Assembly (NCBI RefSeq): GCF_003318295.1
Contig: NZ_QOCW01000021.1
Span: 1-64,000, forward strand
Source: Bacillus taeanensis
GTDB taxonomy: Bacteria; Bacillota; Bacilli; Bacillales; UBA6769
Direction of reading: 5' to 3'
DNA: 64,000 nucleotides
Every line of letters begins with the position of its first letter. The first letter of the stretch is position 1. The notes beneath the pieces are model-generated. The model was not told the origin of the DNA. It saw nothing but the letters and a program-made list of their open reading frames with translations, and did no database searches. Below, one piece after another: positions 1-8,579 of this stretch. The position numbers and the translations under genes are program-made.

Positions 1-203
1 TGGCATCCACAATCAAAAATTGTCTAAAAGAAGTACCGAATGCATGGGAATCATGACAAACGGTATAGAGGGGTTGGGCGTTTTCAGCACGCCGCTGTGT
101 CAACTCCACTAGTGTTAAGCTTGATGGCACTTAAAATGTTTAAGAGCCATTGAGAAACATTAGAAACCCCTACTTCAACCGTAGGTAAGTGGGGGAGATT
201 CAT
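1..203 (+). mobile_element. right end of an IS605/IS1341-type (TnpB-associated) element, truncated by the window start
   Basis: The last part (167-195) is a hairpin, CCCC-T-ACTT paired with AAGT-GGGG around the loop motif CAACCGTAGGT, followed by GAGATTCAT ending at 203. The same stem, loop and terminal GAGATTCAT recur at 11665-11708, and a related end occurs at 16228-16272 beside an intact tnpB. Such subterminal hairpins mark the right end of IS200/IS605-family elements, where the omega RNA also lies. The upstream 160 bases are structured and lack a convincing ORF, which fits an omega RNA scaffold. The rest of the element lies outside the window, so whether a tnpB is present is unknown. Confidence 0.55.
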
Positions 204-263
204 ATAAAAATAGACTAAGTTATTGAGGTTTCTTTATGACATAACTAAAAATAGGGGGATTTT

Positions 264-1166
264 ATGGGACATTCTCATGACCATAATCACTCACATCATG
301 CGAATAAAAAGGCGTTATTGATCAGCTTTTGTTTGATTGCTACTTTTATGGTTGTTGAGGTAATCGGTGGTTTTTTAACGAACAGTCTTGCGTTATTATC
401 GGATGCTGGCCATATGCTCAGTGATGCTGTGTCGTTGGGGCTCAGTCTTTTGGCGTTTAAAATTGGCGAAAAAGGCGCAAGTAAAGAAAAGACGTATGGT
501 TATAAGCGATTTGAAATTCTTGCCGCCTTTATAAACGGAGTGGCACTTCTTGGCATTTCTATTTATATTTTTTGGGAAGCATATCATCGCTTTTTTGATC
601 CACCACAAGTAAGCGCGAATATGCTGATCATTGCTTGTATCGGAATGGTTGTAAATATTCTTGCTGCTTGGGTTTTAATGAAAGGAGACACGAGTGAAAA
701 TCTCAATTTACGCAGTGCATTTCTTCATGTTTTAGGTGATCTGTTGGGATCAGTAGGAGCCATTATTGCAGGATTATTCATACTATTTCTAAATTGGAAT
801 GCGACAGATCCGATTGCAAGTGTGCTTGTTGCTGTTTTAGTTCTGATTAGTGGTTGGCGTGTGACCAAAGATTCTTTTCATGTATTAATGGAAGGTACTC
901 CTCACAATATCGATATTGATCACATAAAAGAAGCACTTCTAGAAATTGAGGGTGTCATTGATGTTCACGATTTTCATGCTTGGACAATTACTTCGGGATT
1001 TCCGGCCTTAAGCTGTCATCTTATTGTTCAAACCCATATCGATCGCGATCTTGTATTACACAAAGCTTCTCATTTGTTGAAAGATCATTTCACTATCAAA
1101 CATACTACAATCCAAATTGAAGGAGAAGAATCTCGGCTTTCAGAAAAAGAGCATGTGTGTGAGTAA
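264..1166 (+). CDS. czcD: cation diffusion facilitator, CzcD-type zinc/cadmium/cobalt exporter
   Basis: A 300-residue membrane antiporter of the CDF family that exports Zn2+/Co2+/Cd2+ in exchange for protons. It starts with a His-rich stretch (HSHDHNHSHH, residues 3-12), has about six hydrophobic segments, and carries the two metal-site motifs typical of the family: an HxxxD pair near residue 50 (DAGHMLSD) and a second near residue 155 (HVLGD). The C-terminal cytoplasmic domain (residues 205-290) has the usual ferredoxin-like fold pattern with HDFHAW. The ATG follows AGGGGGAT at a good spacing. A DUF421 gene follows on the same strand. The family assignment is secure; metal specificity is inferred. 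Confidence 0.93.
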   Translation: MGHSHDHNHSHHANKKALLISFCLIATFMVVEVIGGFLTNSLALLSDAGHMLSDAVSLGLSLLAFKIGEKGASKEKTYGYKRFEILAAFINGVALLGISIYIFWEAYHRFFDPPQVSANMLIIACIGMVVNILAAWVLMKGDTSENLNLRSAFLHVLGDLLGSVGAIIAGLFILFLNWNATDPIASVLVAVLVLISGWRVTKDSFHVLMEGTPHNIDIDHIKEALLEIEGVIDVHDFHAWTITSGFPALSCHLIVQTHIDRDLVLHKASHLLKDHFTIKHTTIQIEGEESRLSEKEHVCE

Positions 1167-1227
1167 ATAATTGTCTCATTGGGTTAGGGTCCAGCACATA
1201 ATTTATAACTTTAAAAGGGGTTTTTTT

Positions 1228-1926
1228 ATGCCGATTTCCGATTTAGCTCTGCGTCTTGTTATTGCATTTATTGTCTTATTAGCGCTCACTAGGATGATGG
1301 GTAGAAAGGAACTTTCAGAGATGACTTTCTTTAATTTCGTTTCTGCTATTACTCTAGGGGCGCTTACAGGAATCTTGGTATTGGATGAAAATGTCAGTCT
1401 TCTAAATGGTGTTTTAGCCCTGGTAGGTTGGAGTGCGATTACGATTGTTTTAGGGTTTATTGATATAAAGTCAAAGAAAGTTCGTAATATCATTGAAGGA
1501 CAGCCAAGAATCCTTATTAAAAAGGGTGAAATTATGGAAGATGAACTTCGGAAAGTACGTTTAGATATTGATGCTTTGAACTCTTTATTAAGAGAAAAAG
1601 ATGTATTCTCTGTTTCTGATGTGGACTATGCTATTCTTGAGACAGACGGAAAACTATCTGTGATGAAAAAGGAACTTAAACAACCTCTTTTAAAATCTGA
1701 TTTAGGAATACAAAACACTAAGATTCATGTTTATCCGATTTCTACTGAAGTCATAAGTGATGGTAAAGTTGTTACTTCAAATTTAGAAAAATTAAATCTT
1801 GATACACAGTGGCTCGAGAAGCAGCTGCAATTATCAGGTGTCAAGTCAATTTCTGATGTGTTTTATGCAGAAGTGAAAAAGGATGGTACATTGTATATTG
1901 ATCATAAAAACGATGTTTTACATTAA
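1228..1926 (+). CDS. DUF421 family membrane protein (YetF-like)
   Basis: About 232 residues. Three hydrophobic segments (roughly residues 5-25, 35-57 and 62-82) are followed by a cytoplasmic tail with the DUF421 signatures G-R-K-E-L near residue 28 and the tail motif around PRILIKKGEI, then an LREKDVFSVSDVDYAILE-like segment. The ATG at 1228 is chosen over an upstream in-frame ATG at 1171 because it follows AAAAGGGG and starts directly at the first membrane segment. DUF421 proteins are common in Bacillus (YetF, YrbG, YdfS) and poorly understood; some are linked to spores. It probably forms a unit with the next gene, 26 bases downstream. Confidence 0.8.
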   Translation: MPISDLALRLVIAFIVLLALTRMMGRKELSEMTFFNFVSAITLGALTGILVLDENVSLLNGVLALVGWSAITIVLGFIDIKSKKVRNIIEGQPRILIKKGEIMEDELRKVRLDIDALNSLLREKDVFSVSDVDYAILETDGKLSVMKKELKQPLLKSDLGIQNTKIHVYPISTEVISDGKVVTSNLEKLNLDTQWLEKQLQLSGVKSISDVFYAEVKKDGTLYIDHKNDVLH

Positions 1927-1952
1927 TAATGAAATGGAAAGAGGTCGTTTAC

Positions 1953-2312
1953 ATGAGCCGAAGTATCACATTTGAAAGAAATGAAATCGTGATTAAATTT
2001 TCACCGCTAACTACGATTGCTGGATTGAAGCATGAACTTAAAATACCATACAGCGCTGTAAAAGGGGTAGAAGCAGGAAATTTCAAATTGCATTGGAGTG
2101 CTCTTAGAGTAGGCGGTACGTCCATTCCATTCGGTTATAAGGCAGGGCGTTTCCGGTATAATGGACAGAAGTATTTTTTATCTTATCACAATCCTAGTAA
2201 AGTGGTGGTTCTTGATTTAGAAGATTATGATTATGACAAAGTTGTCGTACAGGTTGGTCAACCGAAGCAAATCAAACAAGCGATTTTAAAGCGCTGCCCA
2301 CAATTAGTTTAA
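1953..2312 (+). CDS. small PH-like domain protein, function unknown
   Basis: 119 residues, mostly beta strand by pattern, ending in a short helix (QIKQAILKRCPQL). The run of strands plus one C-terminal helix resembles bacterial pleckstrin-homology domains, but no catalytic motif is visible. ATG 1953 is preferred because AAAGAGG sits 8 bases upstream; an in-frame ATG at 1929 has no ribosome site. The stop codon TAA lies inside the first bases of the IS remnant at 2308, so the native C-terminus may have been altered by that insertion. The domain call is tentative. Confidence 0.6.
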   Translation: MSRSITFERNEIVIKFSPLTTIAGLKHELKIPYSAVKGVEAGNFKLHWSALRVGGTSIPFGYKAGRFRYNGQKYFLSYHNPSKVVVLDLEDYDYDKVVVQVGQPKQIKQAILKRCPQLV

Positions 2313-2370
2313 CGAAATTCAGCCAGAAGTCCCCTTCCTCCCGTGCGAAGCGGTAGAGAGGGGAGATTTA
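2308..2370 (+). mobile_element. 63-bp collapsed IS605-type element (left end fused to right end)
   Basis: Bases 2308-2340 are identical over 33 bp to 14652-14684, the left end of the tnpB element further down. They are followed at once by a right-end hairpin (loop GTGCGAAGCGGTAG, closing GAGAGGGG, then GAGATTTA) matching 16228-16272. Both ends of the intact element carry CCCCTTCCTC, so deletion between these 10-bp repeats would leave exactly this product. The hairpin could also act as a terminator for the czcD-DUF421 unit. Confidence 0.75.
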
Positions 2371-2439
2371 TATTTACTTCTCTTTCATTTGAAAATTATG
2401 CTAAAATAAAGGTAAGATAAGTAAAAAGTGGGGGATTGA

Positions 2440-5400
2440 ATGAAGCGAAAACTTCCAATTATTCAAACGAAATTTGTCCCGCCTTTTTTAAAAAAATTTA
2501 CTATTCGAAAGCCTCATGTGATGAGAAAGCTGAATGAAATCGAGCATTATCCGCTTACATTGATTCATTCTGGTGCAGGTTATGGCAAAAGCACAGCACT
2601 TTCCTCATTTATACACGACCATCACTTTACATACTCATGGTACAGCATTGCAAAATCAGATGATGATTTTTTGCCATTTATCCTTCATTTTATCCATTCG
2701 ATTCGCACTCAAATTCCAACATTTAGTGAGAAGCTGCTTTACTATTTAGTAACAGAACAACCTCATAACTATGAAGAAGACGTTCCATTTATTTGTTCTG
2801 AATTGATTAATGAGTTTATGAAAATCAAACAGTCATTTTTTGTGATTTTAGATGATTTTCATTTAATCGAACATACCGTCTCAATTAAACAGCTGCTTCT
2901 TTCATTAATTGAATATTTGCCAGACCATATTCATCTTATCCTATCGGGAAGAACGCGTCCAACATGGCATCTCTTAACAGAGCTGTTTGTAAAGGGAAAG
3001 CTTCTTGAAGTCAATGAAAAAGATCTTGCATTTACAGAAGAAGAAATTGGGGTGCTTTTTTCTGATTATTATCATATGCCGCTCAAAAAGACTGACATTA
3101 ACCAAATTTATAAAAAAACAGAAGGCTGGATTATAGCCATTCACATGGTTTGGCAGAAACTAAAAGCGCAGGGGAATGTTGAGAAATTATTAGAGAAAAA
3201 GCTTTCGTCTATGAATGAATTGTTTCATTTTTTAACGATGGAAGTGGTAGAAAAGCAGCCTTTACCTGTTCAAGAGTTTCTCCAAAAAACATGTATTTTT
3301 GATGAATTAACCGAAACGCTTTGTAATGAGCTCTTAAACATAAACAATTCAGGTGAGCTGTTAGAATATCTTGTTCATCAGCACTTATTTCTTATTTCAA
3401 TTGAAAAGAAGCAGTACCGTTATCATGCTCTTTTTAAAGAATGTCTTCAAGAAAAGCTAAAAGAAAATAAGCGGTTATATAAAGATCTTCATCTTCAGGC
3501 AGCTAATTACTATCTTTCTCAAGGTTATCATGAAAAAGCCTTCTTTTATTTACTTGAAATAAAAGATTATGTTAAAACCGCTTCTTTGTTAGAACGTTAC
3601 GGCCAGATGATGATTGAAAACGGTCAGCTTGAAATGCTGCTCGACGTATTGAAGGCACTGCCGGATAATTTAAAAAATATTCATTATATGCTTTGGTTTT
3701 ATCAAGGAGAGATTTACCGCTATCGCTGTTATTATGAGGATGCATTAGCATCCTATGAGCGTGTGCAAACTTTGGCCGTTCATAAAGAAGATTCTATTGG
3801 AGAAAGTTTAGGGAAAGAGGGGAAAGCACGGGTATACCTTGATACGGTGCAGCCTGGAAAAGCCGGTGATCTGCTGAGGCAGGCGATTTCACTGATTGAT
3901 GCTCATCCTGGTTGTTCAACAGAAAAGAAAGTACAGCTTTATAGTTTAATGGCTGAAAATCTTTTAAACTTAGGAAAAGCCGCTGATGCAGAAAATTGGT
4001 ATAACAAATGCAAACATGTGTATAAGCAAATGGATGGCAGCAAATTTGAGAAAGTGGAATTTGAAGCAAGACTGTATTTACGTACAGGACGATTGTTTCA
4101 GGCGAAAGAAATTCTTGAAAGCTATAAACGCGAGCAATCAAAAAGTGAGCTGCTTTCACGATCACACCGCACTACCGATTTGCTTCTTGCAATTGTCAAT
4201 ACCTACATTGGCGATGGCGATCAGGCAAAAGCCTATGCCCAGGAAAGCATTTTGCGCGCCAGTCAGTGGAAAGCGCCGTTTGTTGAATCTGTCGGCTGGA
4301 CACGAATTGGCCATGCCGTACAACTTCTTGATCATTACCGCTTGCATATGGCAGAAGATTGTTATAAAACATCTTTAAAAATTACCGATCAATTAAAAGT
4401 AAGAAGAGGAAGAGCAGAACCGTTAATGGGCTTATGTTTGCTTTATGGAAGAACAGATCAGTACGAGCTTGCGATGGAAATAGGGAAACAAGCATTACTT
4501 GAAACAGAAAAAGATGTATGGCTGGCGAGTTTTATTCAGCTTGCCATGGGGATTGCTGCGTATTACGGCGGTAATAAGGAAGAGGCTTTGTGCGCCTTTC
4601 AAAAATCGATGGAGCATTTTACAGAGTGCGGTTGTTGTTATGGTATGTTTCTCTCCTCATTTTGGCTCGCCTTAATTGAATTTGAACAGGAAAATATGAA
4701 AAGGTTTACAAAATTCATCACGTCATTTTTGCGAAAACTAAAGCAGTCGAATTTTTTCTTTTTTATTGAACAAAAGACGCTGTTTGGTCCTCATGATCTG
4801 CAAAAGATGGTGCCCCTCTTTATTGAAGCGAAAAAGCGGGAAATCGAGCCGGAAATCGTCTCAGCAATTCTTGAGCAGTATGGTTATCGTAATCTTCCAT
4901 CACATCCTGGTTATACATTGTGTATTCAAACATTTGGAGAATTTAAAGTTTGTCTTGGAGATATTGAAGTAACCGAAAACGATTGGAAGCGAGACAAAGC
5001 GAAAGAATTGCTGCAGCTGTTTGTAACGAAAAGGAAACCTATCCCCAAGTCAGAGATTTTATCGCTGCTTTGGGGTGATTTAAACGAAGAAGCGGCAGCA
5101 CGAGATTTTAAAGTCGCCTTAAACGCGCTTCATAAAACAATTGAGCCAAGCCGGAAAGCACGTTCGTCGCCGTTTTTTGTGGAGCGTAAAAATATAAGCT
5201 ATGGATTAAATGAGGAAGCGCAGATTGAAGTAGATGCCTATGCTTTTCAATCACTTATCGAACAAGCTCTTCAGGAACAAAATTATGAGTATGCCGAGAG
5301 TCTTCTTGTAAAGGCGCTCTCGTATTATCAGGGAGATTATCTTCCGAGTAGGCGTTATCATGATTGGTCTTTAGAAATGCGTGAGCGTCTTCTCGTCTTA

Positions 5401-5703
5401 TTTCTTAGAGGAGCGGAACGTCTTGCACAAATTTATACAACAAAAGAGCGCTATGATGAAGCCATTTACTGGGCAGAAAAAATGATTGAAAAAGATGTTT
5501 GCTGGGAGGAAGCCTATCGTTTATTAATGTACTGCTATTACCGGAAAAACAACCGTTCTTATGCGTTAAAGTTATATACAAAATGCACCCAAAAGCTGCA
5601 GGAGGAACTTGGGGTTGCCCCGCTTGATGAAACAAAGAAAATGGTCGAGATGATGATTGGGTCAGAGCATATTCAATATTGGAGAGCTTCAAATGGAGAT
5701 TAA
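2440..5703 (+). CDS. large STAND-ATPase transcriptional activator with C-terminal BTAD domain
   Basis: 1087 residues. An N-terminal MalT-like NTPase has a Walker A at residues 45-52 (GAGYGKST) and a Walker B near 135 (FFVILDDFH). The middle (about 340-800) is alpha-helical with TPR-like repeats. The C-terminus has an OmpR-type winged helix (about 830-925, starting FGEFKVCLG) and a bacterial transcriptional activator domain (about 930-1080, ending KLQEELGVAPLDET). This order (STAND, TPR, winged helix, BTAD) is seen in SARP/LAL-like regulators. It likely senses a ligand through the TPR region and activates the ABC transporter operon that starts 157 bases downstream. ATG follows GTGGGGGA. Confidence 0.85.
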   Translation: MKRKLPIIQTKFVPPFLKKFTIRKPHVMRKLNEIEHYPLTLIHSGAGYGKSTALSSFIHDHHFTYSWYSIAKSDDDFLPFILHFIHSIRTQIPTFSEKLLYYLVTEQPHNYEEDVPFICSELINEFMKIKQSFFVILDDFHLIEHTVSIKQLLLSLIEYLPDHIHLILSGRTRPTWHLLTELFVKGKLLEVNEKDLAFTEEEIGVLFSDYYHMPLKKTDINQIYKKTEGWIIAIHMVWQKLKAQGNVEKLLEKKLSSMNELFHFLTMEVVEKQPLPVQEFLQKTCIFDELTETLCNELLNINNSGELLEYLVHQHLFLISIEKKQYRYHALFKECLQEKLKENKRLYKDLHLQAANYYLSQGYHEKAFFYLLEIKDYVKTASLLERYGQMMIENGQLEMLLDVLKALPDNLKNIHYMLWFYQGEIYRYRCYYEDALASYERVQTLAVHKEDSIGESLGKEGKARVYLDTVQPGKAGDLLRQAISLIDAHPGCSTEKKVQLYSLMAENLLNLGKAADAENWYNKCKHVYKQMDGSKFEKVEFEARLYLRTGRLFQAKEILESYKREQSKSELLSRSHRTTDLLLAIVNTYIGDGDQAKAYAQESILRASQWKAPFVESVGWTRIGHAVQLLDHYRLHMAEDCYKTSLKITDQLKVRRGRAEPLMGLCLLYGRTDQYELAMEIGKQALLETEKDVWLASFIQLAMGIAAYYGGNKEEALCAFQKSMEHFTECGCCYGMFLSSFWLALIEFEQENMKRFTKFITSFLRKLKQSNFFFFIEQKTLFGPHDLQKMVPLFIEAKKREIEPEIVSAILEQYGYRNLPSHPGYTLCIQTFGEFKVCLGDIEVTENDWKRDKAKELLQLFVTKRKPIPKSEILSLLWGDLNEEAAARDFKVALNALHKTIEPSRKARSSPFFVERKNISYGLNEEAQIEVDAYAFQSLIEQALQEQNYEYAESLLVKALSYYQGDYLPSRRYHDWSLEMRERLLVLFLRGAERLAQIYTTKERYDEAIYWAEKMIEKDVCWEEAYRLLMYCYYRKNNRSYALKLYTKCTQKLQEELGVAPLDETKKMVEMMIGSEHIQYWRASNGD

Positions 5704-5731
5704 CAGTAAGTAAGCTGTTAGTCTTTTTTTA
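5701..5731 (+). terminator. short intrinsic terminator after the BTAD regulator
   Basis: A six-base stem TAACAG/CTGTTA with an 8-base loop is followed by a run of seven T. It separates the regulator from the transporter operon promoter. Confidence 0.55.
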
Positions 5732-5784
5732 TGCTTTCGTGCAGTGTAACAGCGAAGAATTCGACTTAAAAACAAAATAGAAAA

Positions 5785-5817
5785 TGTAACTCATTTGTAA
5801 CTCTTATCTTTCATAAT
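5785..5817 (+). promoter_or_regulatory. 11-bp-period direct repeats and -10 box before the ABC transporter operon
   Basis: TGTAACTC occurs at 5785-5792 and again at 5796-5803, exactly 11 bp apart, just upstream of a -10-like CATAAT at 5812. BTAD/SARP activators are known to bind direct heptamer repeats with 11-bp (one helical turn) period overlapping the -35 region. The neighbouring BTAD gene is the obvious candidate ligand. The binding assignment is inference. Confidence 0.5.
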
Positions 5818-5860
5818 GAACATAAGGTATTGTCATTCATTATAAAAAGGGGGATTTATT

Positions 5861-7084
5861 ATGCAGCGTAAAGTGCGGAGTTTGTTGATCGGTACTGTTG
5901 TATTCATGATGATCTTTATAACAGCGTGCAGTTCGAAGTCATCGAACGAGGAACAAGGGTCAGGTACAAACAGCGGAGATGATGTTATCAAAATCGGTCT
6001 TCTTGCATCACTGACAGGTCCGCTTGAAGCATATGGCAATCAAACTGTAAGAGGCTTTGAGCTTGGTATTGATTATGCGACAGATGGAACGAAAGAAGTG
6101 GCCGGAAAGAAAATTGAGGTCATCGTCGAAGATACCGAAACACAGGCAGATGTAGCGGTCCAAAAGGCAACACGTCTTTTAGAAGAGGAAGGTGTTGATA
6201 TCATTGTAGGCTCATCTTCTTCAGGCGATACGCTTGCGGTGCTCCCATTAATGGAAGAATACGAAAAAGTGATGATCGTTGAACCGGCTGTGGCAGACAG
6301 TATTACAGGAGCAAATTGGAATGAGTACATTTTTAGAACAGGAAGGAGCTCCTCTCAAGATGCGATTGCAGGTGCACAGGCGATTGCGGATGAAGGCGTG
6401 AAAATTGCGACACTCGCTCCTGATTATGCATTCGGCCGCGATGGTGTTGCTGCCTTTAAAACAGCAGCAGAAGAGCTTGGCGCTGACATTGTAACAGAAG
6501 AATATGCTGATCCAGCTGCGGTAGATTTTACGTCAAACATTCAACGAATTATTGATGCAAAGCCAGATTATTTATTTGTTATTTGGGCCGGTTCAAACTC
6601 GCCTTGGAGCCAAATTGCTGATATGAAAGTACAGGACAAAGGCATTAAAATTTCAACAGGTGCTCCTGATATTGCTGCACTTAAAACGATGGAAGCGATT
6701 GTTGGTATGGAAGGTTTTACGGTTTATCATCATACGCTTCCAGATAACGAAGTAAACAATTGGTTAGTAGAAGAACATCAAAAACAATTTAACGGTGAAA
6801 TGCCTGACTTATTTACACCAGGCGGTATGTCAGCGGCCATTGCTGCAGTGGAAGCATTGAAGAAGTCAGAAGGTGACACAAGCGGCAGTACATTAATTGG
6901 TGTGATGGAAGGGATGTCCTTTGAAACACCGAAAGGCACGATGACATTTAGAGAAGAAGATCACCAAGCACTGCAAACGATGTATTCGATTACACTTGAA
7001 AATGTGGACGGATTTGATTATCCAGTTCCCGTGTTAAAACGTGAATTAACGCCGGAAGAAACAGCACCGCCGATTCAAAATTAG
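5861..7084 (+). CDS. ABC transporter substrate-binding lipoprotein, amino acid/amide (HAAT) family
   Basis: 407 residues. A signal peptide ends in lipobox ITAC (Cys at about residue 23), so the mature protein is a lipoprotein facing outward. The rest is a periplasmic-binding-protein type 1 fold of the LivJ/AmiC/urea-binding kind (IGLLASLTGPLEAYG near residue 46, then VGSSSSGDTLAVLPLMEEY). ATG follows AAGGGGGA. It is the first gene of a five-gene transporter operon (SBP, two ATPases, two permeases). Substrate unknown: family members bind branched-chain amino acids, short amides, urea or aromatic acids; the hydrolase at the operon end hints at an amide or ester. Confidence 0.88.
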   Translation: MQRKVRSLLIGTVVFMMIFITACSSKSSNEEQGSGTNSGDDVIKIGLLASLTGPLEAYGNQTVRGFELGIDYATDGTKEVAGKKIEVIVEDTETQADVAVQKATRLLEEEGVDIIVGSSSSGDTLAVLPLMEEYEKVMIVEPAVADSITGANWNEYIFRTGRSSSQDAIAGAQAIADEGVKIATLAPDYAFGRDGVAAFKTAAEELGADIVTEEYADPAAVDFTSNIQRIIDAKPDYLFVIWAGSNSPWSQIADMKVQDKGIKISTGAPDIAALKTMEAIVGMEGFTVYHHTLPDNEVNNWLVEEHQKQFNGEMPDLFTPGGMSAAIAAVEALKKSEGDTSGSTLIGVMEGMSFETPKGTMTFREEDHQALQTMYSITLENVDGFDYPVPVLKRELTPEETAPPIQN

Positions 7085-7103
7085 TGAAAAGAGGGTGATC
7101 GAT

Positions 7104-7868
7104 TTGGATGTAATTCTTGAAACAAAAAACTTAACGATATCGTTTGGCGGCCATGTGGCCGTCAACGATGTCAATTTAAAGGTACCGAAAAATGAGTTAA
7201 AATCGATTATCGGTCCGAATGGTGCCGGAAAGACAACCTTTTTTAACTTGTTAAGCGGTCAATTAAAACCGACAAAAGGCCGTGTTCTTTATAAAAATGA
7301 GGATATTACCTCGCTTTCCCCAACATATCGTACCCGAAAAGGAATCGGACGCTCATTTCAAATTACGAACGTGTTCCCGAATTTAACATGTCTTGAAAAT
7401 GTCAGGCTTGCCGTACAGTCAAAGGAAGGCATTCATTATCGGATGTTTTCTCATTTTACAAAGTATAAGAAGCTTCATGAACAAGCACATGAGCTTTTAA
7501 AGCTGGTAATGCTCGATAATAAAGCAGAAGAAGCTGCAAAAAATTTAGCGCATGGTGAAAAACGAAAGCTTGAAATTGCGATGCTGCTTGCACTTGATAC
7601 AGAAATTTTACTGCTTGATGAACCAACAGCCGGAATGTCGCTTGAGGAAGTACCGAAAATTTTAGACGTTATTAAGAAAATTAAAGAAGCCCAAAACCGG
7701 ACTATTTTACTGATCGAACATAAGATGGACATGGTTCTTGATTTATCTGACACAATTATGGTGCTGTTTAACGGCACGCTTTTAGCTGATGGAAAGCCTA
7801 GTGAGATTATGAACAATGAACAAGTGCAATCCGCATATTTAGGGGGGCTGTACGATGGCGCTTCTTAA
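7104..7868 (+). CDS. ABC transporter ATP-binding protein, LivG-like
   Basis: About 254 residues with Walker A GPNGAGKT near residue 35, the Q-loop, a degenerate LSGGQ region (NLAHGEKRKLEIA) and Walker B ILLLDEP near 170. The signature serine-glycine pair is replaced by AHGEKR, as is usual in LivG-type subunits. TTG at 7104 is chosen as the start because GAGGGTGAT lies 5-7 bases upstream; a GTG at 7095 overlaps that ribosome site. It overlaps the next ATPase gene by 14 bases. Confidence 0.88.
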   Translation: MDVILETKNLTISFGGHVAVNDVNLKVPKNELKSIIGPNGAGKTTFFNLLSGQLKPTKGRVLYKNEDITSLSPTYRTRKGIGRSFQITNVFPNLTCLENVRLAVQSKEGIHYRMFSHFTKYKKLHEQAHELLKLVMLDNKAEEAAKNLAHGEKRKLEIAMLLALDTEILLLDEPTAGMSLEEVPKILDVIKKIKEAQNRTILLIEHKMDMVLDLSDTIMVLFNGTLLADGKPSEIMNNEQVQSAYLGGLYDGAS

Positions 7869-8559
7869 AGTAAGTAACATTGAAACGTATATTGAACAGT
7901 ATCACATTTTACAAGGCGTTTCGTTTGAAGTGAAAAAAGGAGAAGTAACGGTACTGCTCGGCCGAAACGGTGCCGGAAAAACGACAACACTTCGCTCGAT
8001 TATGGGCTTAAATCCAGTAAAAAGCGGCACAATTACGTATAAAGAACAAGACATTCACAAGATGCCGACTTATCATGTCGCAAATAAAGGAATTGGCTAT
8101 GTTCCTGAAGATCAAGGGGTTTTCGGCGGCCTTACAGTGGAAGAAAATTTAAAAGTGGCGATGAAAAAGAAGGATGATCCGACACTTGAACGACTCGATT
8201 ATGTGCTGAATTTATTTCCAGATTTAAAGAAATTTTGGCATAAAAAAGGCGGTTTTTTAAGTGGCGGCCAAAAGCAGATGCTTGCGATTGCTCGTGCGTA
8301 TGTAAATGATAATGAATTGTTATTAATTGATGAACCGAGTAAAGGGCTTGCACCTATTATTGTGGAGAAGGTAATGGAATCAATTCAAGAAATGAAACAA
8401 AAAACAACGGTGGTGTTAGTGGAACAAAATTTTATGATGGCAAGCGGAATTGGCGATTCGTTTTACATTATTGATGACGGCAAAACGGTTCACAGCGGCA
8501 GGATGCAGGATCTTAAAGAAGATGAAACATTAAGGCGGCATTATTTAGGCATTGCCTAA
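7855..8559 (+). CDS. ABC transporter ATP-binding protein, LivF-like
   Basis: 234 residues, the second ATPase of the pair: Walker A GRNGAGKTT near residue 38, signature LSGGQKQML near 138, Walker B LLLIDEPSKGL near 160, and the LivF-typical GIGYVPEDQGVF segment. The ATG lies inside the end of the upstream ATPase gene, indicating translational coupling. Works with LivG-like, the two permeases and the lipoprotein in substrate uptake. Confidence 0.88.
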   Translation: MALLKVSNIETYIEQYHILQGVSFEVKKGEVTVLLGRNGAGKTTTLRSIMGLNPVKSGTITYKEQDIHKMPTYHVANKGIGYVPEDQGVFGGLTVEENLKVAMKKKDDPTLERLDYVLNLFPDLKKFWHKKGGFLSGGQKQMLAIARAYVNDNELLLIDEPSKGLAPIIVEKVMESIQEMKQKTTVVLVEQNFMMASGIGDSFYIIDDGKTVHSGRMQDLKEDETLRRHYLGIA

Positions 8560-8579
8560 GCGGGAAAGGAGGGAACAGC

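Noticed and set aside
3794..4378. Several open frames on both strands within the BTAD regulator gene
   Set aside because: They overlap a long, clearly conserved gene, lack ribosome sites and show no recognisable protein pattern.
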